Below are positions 1-5,182 of a DNA stretch of 5,585 bases, piece after piece. The stretch is from the NCBI GenBank assembly GCA_030743445.1, contig JASLSL010000120.1:1-5585 (forward strand), written 5' to 3'. The stretch comes from Alphaproteobacteria bacterium (lineage in GTDB: Bacteria; Pseudomonadota; Alphaproteobacteria; UBA8366). Position numbers and translations under genes: made by a program. A model generated the notes under the pieces. It saw only the letters and a list, made by a program, of their open reading frames with translations, had not been told where the DNA came from and did not search any database. The first letter of the stretch is position 1. Each line of letters starts with the position of its first letter.

Positions 1-154
1 TCTCAAAGTGGATGCCGCATGGGGGAAGGCGCTACAAGAATGAACGCCCGGAGAACACTGGGTTACATTCGGTTACCATTGGGTGCCAATTTGGGTGCCA
101 ACTCATTGTTCGTTCTTATGGCGTTCTCCGCCTAAATCGCAGAAAATAGGGATT
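1..154. other. Left-edge region upstream of selC, no assignable gene
   Basis: I see no gene here that I can defend. One + frame runs open from the left edge to a TGA at 41-43 and another to a TAA at about 133-135, so the tail of a coding region cut by the window edge is possible. Neither short tail resembles the C-terminus of SelA or SelB, which would be natural neighbours of selC. The stretch contains a short tandem repeat (79-101), annotated separately. No convincing sigma-70 promoter for selC could be picked out between 100 and 154. Confidence 0.4.
79..101. repeat. Tandem direct repeat of TTGGGTGCCAA
   Basis: The 11-mer TTGGGTGCCAA occurs at 79-89 and again at 91-101, one base apart (12-bp period). 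Just upstream, GGTTAC also occurs twice (61-66 and 71-76). The repeat lies 54 bp before the 5' end of the tRNA-Sec gene. Its function is unknown. It could be a remnant of a recombination site or a protein-binding site, but there is no recognisable integrase gene in the window to support the first idea. Confidence 0.45.
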
Positions 155-249
155 GGAAGGGGATCGTGCCCGGTGGTGCGCTCGGTCTTCAAAACCGGTG
201 GGGGGCGCCAGGCGTTCCCGGTGGGTTCGACTCCCACTCTCTTCCGCCA
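155..249 (+). tRNA. selC: tRNA-Sec (UCA anticodon)
   Basis: This is the selenocysteine tRNA that decodes UGA through SelB. The 95-nt fold has all the hallmarks. The acceptor stem has 8 bp (155-162 with 238-245, including two G-U pairs), followed by discriminator G246 and an encoded CCA (247-249). The D arm is long, with a 6-bp stem (165-170 with 175-180) and a 4-nt CGGT loop. The anticodon stem is 182-186 with 194-198, around loop CTTCAAA, with anticodon TCA at 189-191. A long variable arm of about 8 bp follows (roughly 201-219). The T arm is 5 bp (221-225 with 233-237) with loop TTCGACT. The 8+5 acceptor/T stack and 6-bp D stem are the bacterial tRNA-Sec pattern, and the length equals that of E. 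coli selC as I remember it. Its 3' end lies only 16 bp from the stop codon of the convergent aminotransferase gene. Its presence shows that the host can probably read UGA as Sec. Confidence 0.97.
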
Positions 250-265
250 ATTCCCCGAACCAAAG

Positions 266-1468
266 TCAGGTTAGCGCGGCACAGGCTTGTCGTATCAGAT
301 CGCCGCCCCGCAGCAGGTCTTCCTCGGGTGCGACGAAGCTCGCGCGAAAATAGGGCGATAGCCCATAGGCGACGCCCTGGACCACGGCGACGCCGACCGA
401 ATCCAACAAATACATGGTGAAGTCGGTGTCGGTCTCGATCGCCCTGCCGTCGGGCGCCGTTTTGCCGATCGCGCCGGCGCACGAGCAGAAGATGTACATC
501 GCACCCTCCGGCAGGTCGCAGTTCAGGCCCTCGGCGGCGCTCAGCTTCTCGAACAATATGTCGCGCCGGCGCTGCAGGTCGGCGGTGCGCTCGGCGACGA
601 GTTCCTGCGGCCCGGTGAGTGCGGCGACTGCGGCGGCCTGGCTCACCGCCGAGACCCCGGCGGTGCTCTGCGACTGCATCTTCGAGAGGTTGGCGATGAT
701 CTCCTTCGGGCCGCCGGCGAAGCCGACGCGCCAGCCGGTCATCGAATAGGCCTTCGAGACCCCGTTGCAGGTCACGGTGCGGTCGTAGAGCTTGGGCTCG
801 ATCTCGGCCAGGGTGCCGAACTCCCGTCCGTCGAAACGCAAATGCTCGTAGACGTCGTCGCACAAGACATGAACGTGCGGGTGCCCCAGCAGCACGTCGG
901 CGAGCGCCCGAAGCTCGTCGCGCGTGTAGGTCGCGCCCGTGGGGTTGCTCGGCGAGCTGAATATCAGCCACTTGGTCTTGGCGCCGATCGCCTCGTCGAG
1001 CTGTTTCGGGCGCATCTTGAATTGGTTGTTCTGCCCGGCCTGGACGATCACCGGCTCGCCGCCGGCGAGCAGCACCATGTCCGGGTAGGAGGCCCAGAAC
1101 GGGGCCGGGACGATGACCTCGTCGCCGGCGCCGACCGTTGCCATCAGCGCGTTGAACAGCACCTGCTTGGTGCCCGAGCCGACCGCGATCTGGTCGAGTT
1201 CGTAGTCGAGATTGTTGTCGCGCTTGAACTTCGCCTGCACCGCCTTGCGCATCTCCAGCGTGCCGTTGATCGGGGTGTAGTGGATCTCGTTGCGGTCCAT
1301 CACCTCGATCGCCGCCGCCTTGGCGTGGTCGGGCGTCGGGAAGTCGGGCTCGCCCGCGGTCAGCTTGACGATGTCGCGGCCTTGGCCCTGCAGCTCGCGC
1401 ACCCGGGCCGAGGCGATCTGGCTCGGCGACGGCTTGAACCGGCTCATCCGGGGGGCGAAGAAGTCCAT
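266..1468 (-). CDS. PLP-dependent class I aminotransferase (aspartate aminotransferase-like)
   Basis: This 400-aa cytosolic enzyme is of the fold-type I aspartate aminotransferase family and transfers amino groups between amino acids and 2-oxo acids through pyridoxal phosphate. Visible landmarks are the N-terminal LTAGEPDFPTP segment (about 36-46), YTPINGT (64-70), SNPTG (174-178, substrate/cofactor Asn175), D204-x2-Y207 (PLP ring contacts), SKAYSMTGWR with Schiff-base Lys239, and YFRASF with Arg375, the expected alpha-carboxylate binder. Length is normal for the family and nothing is missing. I chose the ATG at 1466-1468 because a GGGAGAG Shine-Dalgarno sequence lies about 9 nt upstream and homology begins immediately. 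An upstream TTG at 1556-1558 would add 30 poorly family-like residues. Substrate cannot be fixed from sequence: aspartate is likely, while related alphaproteobacterial enzymes can also use aromatic substrates or prephenate. It is transcribed towards selC and away from the UGSC operon. Confidence 0.93.
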   Translation of the reverse strand: MDFFAPRMSRFKPSPSQIASARVRELQGQGRDIVKLTAGEPDFPTPDHAKAAAIEVMDRNEIHYTPINGTLEMRKAVQAKFKRDNNLDYELDQIAVGSGTKQVLFNALMATVGAGDEVIVPAPFWASYPDMVLLAGGEPVIVQAGQNNQFKMRPKQLDEAIGAKTKWLIFSSPSNPTGATYTRDELRALADVLLGHPHVHVLCDDVYEHLRFDGREFGTLAEIEPKLYDRTVTCNGVSKAYSMTGWRVGFAGGPKEIIANLSKMQSQSTAGVSAVSQAAAVAALTGPQELVAERTADLQRRRDILFEKLSAAEGLNCDLPEGAMYIFCSCAGAIGKTAPDGRAIETDTDFTMYLLDSVGVAVVQGVAYGLSPYFRASFVAPEEDLLRGGDLIRQACAALT

Positions 1469-1621
1469 CTCGGTCGTCTCTCCCTTGCGTTTGCCGGCTT
1501 TTCGGCGCGCGGGCGACCGGCAAGCGAGCGCCCTAAATATCGGAAACTCTTGCGCCAAGCCAGAGCGCGCGCACTAATATAGCCTCTCTCTGGCGCGTAA
1601 ATACCGCTACGGAAACGATTT
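1469..1621. promoter_or_regulatory. Divergent intergenic region between aminotransferase and UGSC operon
   Basis: These 153 bp separate two divergent start codons and must hold both promoters unless transcription enters from further away. The half nearest the operon is AT-richer. For the + strand, TTGCGC (1550-1555) and TAATAT (1575-1580) could be a weak -35/-10 pair, but their 19-bp spacing is longer than ideal. On the - strand, the same AT patch reads TATATT and could serve as a -10 for the aminotransferase gene. A short inverted repeat CTTG-N3-CAAG sits at 1549-1559. No riboswitch or clear operator was recognised. Confidence 0.35.
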
Positions 1622-2749
1622 ATGAGCCAAACATCGGCCAACAAGACGAGCGCGGACGCCGCGGCGGCGAATGCCGTGCCCGAGGGCACCGACCTTGTCG
1701 AATGGTACTACGAGCAGGGCGTCTCGGACGGCCTGCCGGTGGTCCCGCCGACGCCGGAGAAGCTGGCGGCGATGGTCGAGGCGCTCGACGGCGATCCGGA
1801 CCACCTGGAGTGCCGGGTGCCGCCGCGCTGGGGCAACCTGACGCGCGAGGTGCTGGCGATCAACTGCGTGATGGCGGGCTGCCTGCCGGCATATGCGCCG
1901 GTGGTGCGCGCGGCGATACTGGCGCTCACCGACACCAGCTTCAACCTCAACGGGGTGCAGGCGACGACCCACATGGCGGCCCCTCTGCTGGTGGTCAACG
2001 GGCCGGTGCGGGGCGAGATCGACATGAACGCCGACTGCAACGTCTTCGGCTCGGGCAACCGGGCGAACGCGACCATCGGAAGGGCGATCCGCATGGTGCT
2101 CCTGAACGTCGGCGGGGCGTGGCCCGGCGACCTCGACAAAAGCACCTTCGGCTCGCCGGCCAAGTACACCTATTGCATCGCCGAGAACGAGGAAGTCAGC
2201 CCGTGGGCGCCCTACCACGTCGAGAAGGGCTATGCCGAGACCGACTCGACGGTGTTCCTGATCGCGGCCGAGCCGCCGCACAGCGTCACCAACCACGTCG
2301 CCGACGACCCCGAGGGGATTCTCGACTCCATTGTCTCGGCGATGAGCACCATCGCCCACAACAACGCGGTCAGTAGCGGCCACTGCGCCGTGGTGATCTC
2401 GCCCGAGCACGCGGAAACCATCGCCGGCAAGGGCTGGACCCGGCACGACGTGCGCTCCTACCTCTGGACATATTCCGGCGTCACCTTCGGCGAGATCGCC
2501 TTCGACCACCGCTACGGCAAGGTCTACAACCGCAGCCTGCCGCGCTGGTACAAGCGCGAGGACGACGCCCGAATTCCGATCGTGCCCAGCGTCGACAACA
2601 TCCACCTGTTCGTCGCCGGCGGCGGGGCCGGCCGGTTCTCGGCCTTCATCCCCGGCTGGGGCCACATGACCAATCCGGTGCTGCGCGCGATCGACGGCCG
2701 CCCGCCCGAAGGCGGGCCGGTTTGCATCGACGGCACCTGCCAGCTTTAA
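1622..2749 (+). CDS. Conserved protein of unknown function, partner of the UGSC selenoprotein
   Basis: This is a 375-aa soluble protein without signal peptide or membrane segments, and I cannot assign a biochemical function. Its features look conserved rather than random: DGLPVVPPTPEKL (37-49), AINCVMAGCLP (79-89), an Asn/Gly-rich core with NGVQATT (110-116), VVNGPVRG (124-131) and FGSGNRANATIGRA (142-155), then KYTYCIAENEEVSPW (181-195), and near the end VAGGGAGRFSAFIPGWG (331-347). There are eight cysteines (64, 82, 87, 139, 185, 255, 368, 373). The last two form a C-x4-C pair within eight residues of the C-terminus (VCIDGTCQL), which looks like a flexible redox tail. The start ATG has only a weak GGA 8 nt upstream. 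The stop is 29 bp before the UGSC gene on the same strand, so the two are probably co-transcribed. I infer that it acts with the selenoprotein, perhaps as the substrate-binding or electron-passing subunit. That is inference from position and cysteines only. Confidence 0.85.
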   Translation: MSQTSANKTSADAAAANAVPEGTDLVEWYYEQGVSDGLPVVPPTPEKLAAMVEALDGDPDHLECRVPPRWGNLTREVLAINCVMAGCLPAYAPVVRAAILALTDTSFNLNGVQATTHMAAPLLVVNGPVRGEIDMNADCNVFGSGNRANATIGRAIRMVLLNVGGAWPGDLDKSTFGSPAKYTYCIAENEEVSPWAPYHVEKGYAETDSTVFLIAAEPPHSVTNHVADDPEGILDSIVSAMSTIAHNNAVSSGHCAVVISPEHAETIAGKGWTRHDVRSYLWTYSGVTFGEIAFDHRYGKVYNRSLPRWYKREDDARIPIVPSVDNIHLFVAGGGAGRFSAFIPGWGHMTNPVLRAIDGRPPEGGPVCIDGTCQL

Positions 2750-2778
2750 GGCCAGCGTTAAGGAAAGGACAAGGAACC

Positions 2779-3327
2779 ATGCCTCTCGATACACCGACGA
2801 ACGGTCCGGCGGTCTACGACCCGCGCGGCACGGTCTCGGCCGAGCCGGCGCCGATCGCCGATCGCGTGAAGGCGCTTGCCGGGCTCAGGCTCGGCGTGCT
2901 CGACAACACCAAGTGGAACGCCAACAAGCTGCTGCGCCGGACCATGGCCCGGCTCGACGACGAAATCGGCTTCGCCGCGACCAACTATTACAACAAGGAA
3001 AGCTTCTCGATGGTCGCGGCACCGGCGCTGGTCGAGCGGATCGTCGAAGAGAACGACGTCGTCATCACCGCGATCGGCGATTGAGGCTCCTGCACGTCGT
3101 GCTGTATGCATGACGGCATGACCCTCGAGACCAAGGGCCGGCCGACCGCGGTCATCGTCACCAGCGAGTTCACCCGCGAGGCCGCGGTGCAGCGCGCCGC
3201 CCTCGGCATGGAGGACTTGGAGCCGGTGGTGATCCAGCATCCGCTCTCGACCCTGAGCGAGGAAGAGATCGACGCCCGCGCCGCCGAGGCGGTCGAGCAG
3301 ATCAAGCGGGTCCTGACTGGAACATAG
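2779..3327 (+). CDS. UGSC-family selenoprotein with in-frame UGA read as Sec102
   Basis: The reading frame from ATG 2779 runs 101 codons to TGA at 3082-3084 and continues in the same frame for 80 more to TAG 3325-3327. With the TGA decoded as selenocysteine it gives a 182-residue protein. Readthrough is supported by coding-quality sequence on both sides, a hairpin directly after the UGA, and selC in the same window. Residues 102-109 are U-G-S-C-T-S-C-C, the signature of UGSC family (seleno)proteins, known from marine metagenome selenoprotein surveys. The fold looks alpha/beta. A strand LRLGVLDN (36-43) leads into NTKWNANKLL, and a second strand DVVITAIGD (93-101) carries Sec at its end, as expected for an active site. 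Another strand, TAVIVTSEF, follows, then a helix rich in Glu and Ala at the end. U102, C105 and C108 form UXXCXXC, the arrangement in glycine reductase selenoprotein B. AAGGA at 2771-2775 is a good Shine-Dalgarno sequence. The reaction is unknown; redox chemistry with a selenenylsulfide is likely. The downstream ATG at 3106 should not be taken as a separate gene start. Confidence 0.9.
3082..3127 (+). promoter_or_regulatory. Putative bacterial SECIS element
   Basis: This is an RNA stem-loop starting at the UGA codon, expected to bind SelB and direct Sec insertion. Pairing found by eye: 3083-3086 GAGG with 3123-3126 CCTC; 3088-3089 with 3120-3121; 3091-3093 TGC with 3116-3118 GCA; a bulged A3094; then an 8-bp upper stem 3095-3102 with 3108-3115 (one G-U pair) closed by loop TGTAT (3103-3107). 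That makes about 17 bp over 44 nt, with only two 1x1 mismatches and one bulge. The loop begins 18 nt after the UGA and has G as its second base followed by U. Both agree with what I recall of bacterial SECIS models and of the GU in the E. coli fdhF loop. The hairpin is within coding sequence, as is normal in bacteria. Confidence 0.75.
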
Positions 3328-3488
3328 AGACCTGAAAATGTGGCTTTGTTAGTCCGCCAAAGAATCGATTGATCAACCATATAGTGTGAAACCTATTTCT
3401 CTTGCTATCAAAAGGGTAATTAACGCTTCGTTAATAATTCGCCGTTAACTTTTTCCCGGGGTTAATTCTCGAACACCGGTGGGAAGGT
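3328..3488. other. AT-rich intergenic region between UGSC and PAS genes
   Basis: This 161-bp stretch is clearly more AT-rich than the rest of the window and has no gene. I found no rho-independent terminator for the UGSC operon; the CTTTG/CAAAG pairing near 3345-3363 is too weak and lacks a T tract. It carries TTGATCAA (3369-3376) and several GTTAA/TTAAC words between 3418 and 3467, including the CtrA-like box annotated separately. The promoter of the PAS gene is probably here, but a -10 cannot be chosen with confidence. Confidence 0.6.
3420..3434. promoter_or_regulatory. CtrA-type binding site TTAA-N7-TTAA
   Basis: TTAACGCTTCGTTAA contains two TTAA words separated by exactly seven bases, the published full-site consensus of the alphaproteobacterial cell-cycle regulator CtrA. 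Flanking bases extend it to a perfect 7-bp inverted repeat, ATTAACG-CTT-CGTTAAT (3419-3435). It lies about 55 bp before the ATG of the PAS gene, a reasonable place for control. Further TTAA words at 3445 and 3462 do not have the 7-bp spacing. The match is exact, but TTAA-N7-TTAA can arise by chance in AT-rich DNA. Confidence 0.5.
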
Positions 3489-4070
3489 ATGACGGGCACG
3501 AGAGGCGGCACATCCGTGCCGTACGATTTGGATCGATTGGCGCAACATATCGCCGAGGAGGATTATGTCCAACTCGACGAACTGTTCACGCGCGTGGACA
3601 AGCCGCCACCGGATCTGACCTGGGATCCCGCCGCCGACACCATCCCCGACCGACGATTGGTGCTATTGCTCGACTATTGGCGTTCGTTGCGCGTCAACGG
3701 CCAGGATATCCCGTCCGCCGGCGCGATCGATCCGCTCGCAATGAAGTTCGCGCTCGGATACCTGCTGTTGAGCGACGTCGTCCGGGGCGGCGACGACTAC
3801 CGCTATCGGGTCTATGGCAGCACGGTGGCGGCGCTGAGCGGGAGCGACCTGACCGGCCGGCACGCCAGCGATTTCGGCGACGGCCGCAGCCTGTTCTACA
3901 TCTCGACCTACAAGGCGATTCTGCTGCGCCGGCAACCGCTTTACGTCCGGTTCGATGCGATCTCGGTCGCCGAGGTCGAGTCCTGGTGGCGGCTGGTCCT
4001 GCCGCTTGCCGGCGCGGACGGCGAGATCGTCCGCTTCCTCTCGGTGATGGTGCCCGAAACGATGGCCTAG
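3489..4070 (+). CDS. PAS_5-type single-domain PAS protein
   Basis: This 193-aa cytosolic protein matches what I know of the PAS_5 family, common in Alphaproteobacteria as small sensory proteins without a fused output domain. Diagnostic segments are LDYWRSLR (61-68), IPSAGAIDPLAMK (73-85, usually P-x4-IDPL), the strand YRYRVYGSTVAAL (104-116), and SDLTGRHASDF (119-129). The closing strands are around LVLPLAGADGEIVRFLSVM (169-187). The central YRYRxxG...DLTGR pattern is the family's hallmark. The ligand is unknown. ATG 3489 is only one base from GGGAAGG, which is tight. GTG at 3516 (residue 10), with GAGAGG about 10 nt upstream, is a possible alternative start. The CtrA-like box upstream suggests cell-cycle or motility control, reminiscent of small PAS regulators such as Caulobacter MopJ, though I cannot claim orthology. 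It is convergent with the lactonase gene, with 14 bp between stops. Confidence 0.85.
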   Translation: MTGTRGGTSVPYDLDRLAQHIAEEDYVQLDELFTRVDKPPPDLTWDPAADTIPDRRLVLLLDYWRSLRVNGQDIPSAGAIDPLAMKFALGYLLLSDVVRGGDDYRYRVYGSTVAALSGSDLTGRHASDFGDGRSLFYISTYKAILLRRQPLYVRFDAISVAEVESWWRLVLPLAGADGEIVRFLSVMVPETMA

Positions 4071-4084
4071 TCGAGGGCGAGCAC

Positions 4085-5017
4085 CTAATCCATGTGCGAG
4101 TACATCACCCGGCCCGGGGTCGGCAGCTCGGCGCGCAGGATCGAGCCGGACTCGGATTCGGTGATGAAAAGGCCGGTGTTGTCCGGCCCGCCATAGGCGA
4201 TGTTGGTGGTGTTGATGCCGCGGCATGAGCGAATCCGGTAGAGCGGCTCGCCCATCCGGTCGAACACCCAGACCGAACCCATCCCCGCGTGGCAGACCAG
4301 CAGGCTTCCGGCCTCGTCGAGCGCCATGCCGTCGGGTCCGCCGCCGCCGCCCGAGAGATGCAGGAAGGTTCCGACCTTGTAGGTTGGGCCTTCCGGCGGC
4401 AGCGGCACCCGCCACACCTGATTGGCCCGGGTCACCGCGAGGAAGAGGATGCTCTCGTCGAGGTTCAGGACCAAGCCGTTCGGGCTCGGCACCGTGTCGA
4501 CAAGCAAGTCGAGCCGGCCCTCGGGCGTCAGCCGGAATACCCGGCCGGTCGGGTCGTGCCACCCGGTCTGGCCCTGGTCGGTGAAGTACATGTCGCCGTT
4601 CGAGCCGAACACCAGATCGTTGCAGCCCTTGAACGGCTCGAGCCGGATGCGCGTGCGGTGCTCGGTTACCTCGCCGGTTGCGGGGTCGAGGTGCATGATT
4701 CCCCTCTTGTAGTCGGCGATGAAAATCTCGCCGTCGTTGCGGATCTTGAGGCCGTTGGGCTCGCCGTCGTACTCGGCGGCCAGGGTCCAAACCTTATCCG
4801 GCGAAATGCGGAACACCCGGCCGAACGGGATGTCGACGACCCAGAGGTTGCCCTGGCGGTCGAAGGACGGGCCCTCGAGGAACGAGTCCATGCGGGCGCC
4901 GAGCGCATTGCCCTCGCCCCACACCGTCTGCATGGCGTCGCCGGTCTTGCGAAACTCGTCGGGCAGTTCGGACCAAACCTCGGTTTCGATGTCCGTCGGT
5001 GGCGGAAAGAGACTCAT
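4085..5017 (-). CDS. SMP-30/gluconolactonase/LRE family protein
   Basis: This 310-aa six-bladed beta-propeller is of the SMP-30/regucalcin family, whose members are metal-dependent lactonases or esterases opening sugar or other lactones. The expected metal ligands are visible: Glu48 in SFLEGPSFD, Asn133-Asp134 in GCNDLVF, Asn180 in SPNGLVL and Asp229 in GPDGMALDEAG. Repeated blade motifs of the type G-N/D-x-W/Y-x-x-D occur at about 56-62, 96-102 and 140-147. There is no signal peptide, so it acts in the cytoplasm. The ATG at 5015-5017 was chosen because family similarity starts there and a GGGGAAA purine stretch precedes it by about 7 nt. The open frame extends 155 codons further upstream but has no family-like content and crosses the divergent gene. 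Substrate is not predictable. It is divergent from an amidohydrolase gene, suggesting shared control and a joint catabolic role. Confidence 0.92.
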   Translation of the reverse strand: MSLFPPPTDIETEVWSELPDEFRKTGDAMQTVWGEGNALGARMDSFLEGPSFDRQGNLWVVDIPFGRVFRISPDKVWTLAAEYDGEPNGLKIRNDGEIFIADYKRGIMHLDPATGEVTEHRTRIRLEPFKGCNDLVFGSNGDMYFTDQGQTGWHDPTGRVFRLTPEGRLDLLVDTVPSPNGLVLNLDESILFLAVTRANQVWRVPLPPEGPTYKVGTFLHLSGGGGGPDGMALDEAGSLLVCHAGMGSVWVFDRMGEPLYRIRSCRGINTTNIAYGGPDNTGLFITESESGSILRAELPTPGRVMYSHMD

Positions 5018-5182
5018 TTTCTTGTTTCCCCTCGTCGTCGATGGAACGCCGGCGCACGCTATCAGGATGGCGTCCGCGTGGTAAAGACGGCTTTTCGGGG
5101 GATTACCCCAGGGATTGCGCCAGGGATTGCGGTCGCGCGTCAGACAGGGATAATCGAAACACCGAACGACGGAGGGGGGGCG
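5018..5182. promoter_or_regulatory. Divergent promoter region between lactonase and amidase genes
   Basis: These 165 bp separate two divergent starts. For the + strand gene a plausible sigma-70 promoter is TTGCGG (5127-5132), 16 bp, GATAAT (5149-5154), followed by a strong GGAGG (5171-5175) and a very short leader. The - strand promoter is less clear; reading on that strand, CTTTAC and TGATAG near 5087-5067 are weak candidates. The 12-bp direct repeats annotated separately overlap the putative -35, which would suit a regulator acting on both genes. Confidence 0.45.
5096..5155. repeat. 12-bp periodic direct repeats (CCAGGGATTGCG)
   Basis: CCAGGGATTGCG occurs twice in perfect tandem at 5108-5119 and 5120-5131. 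A degenerate unit, CGGGGGATTACC (5096-5107, 8 of 12 matches), precedes them in phase. A further partial copy with the GGGAT core at 5144-5155 (7 of 12) lies in phase after skipping one unit. The core GGGAT thus recurs with 12- and 24-bp steps across the putative promoter. This could be a tandem operator for a transcription factor. Simple replication slippage could also explain the perfect pair. Confidence 0.55.

Noticed and set aside
83..420. Short + strand ORFs overlapping the tRNA gene
   Set aside because: They run through the folded tRNA-Sec and into the antisense of the aminotransferase, with no ribosome binding site or recognisable protein features.
189..1523. Long - strand open frame of 444 codons
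   Set aside because: It is a frame-shifted shadow of the aminotransferase with Arg-rich, low-complexity composition, and it runs antisense through the tRNA-Sec gene.
1469..1558. N-terminal extension of the aminotransferase from a TTG start
   Set aside because: The extra 30 residues are basic and not family-like, while the internal ATG at 1466-1468 has a good ribosome binding site and gives the usual 400-aa length.
1607..2794. 395-codon - strand open frame opposite the 375-aa gene
   Set aside because: It is antisense to a gene with clear conserved blocks, and its peptide is the Val/Arg/Gly/His-rich type typical of high-GC antisense frames.
3106..3327. Separate 73-aa protein starting at the ATG after the UGA
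   Set aside because: It has no Shine-Dalgarno sequence, its start lies inside the SECIS-like loop, and it is in frame with the upstream gene through a UGSC motif. It is the C-terminal part of the selenoprotein.
3345..3363. Terminator after the UGSC gene
   Set aside because: Only a 5-bp stem with a 9-nt loop can form, and no T tract follows.
3369..3376. TTGATCAA as an FNR/Anr-type box
   Set aside because: The FNR consensus needs four bases between TTGAT and ATCAA; here the halves overlap, so it is only a short palindrome.
3479..4228. 249-codon + strand frame overlapping the PAS gene
   Set aside because: It is the shifted frame of the PAS_5 gene, Arg-rich, and runs past its end into the antisense of the lactonase gene.
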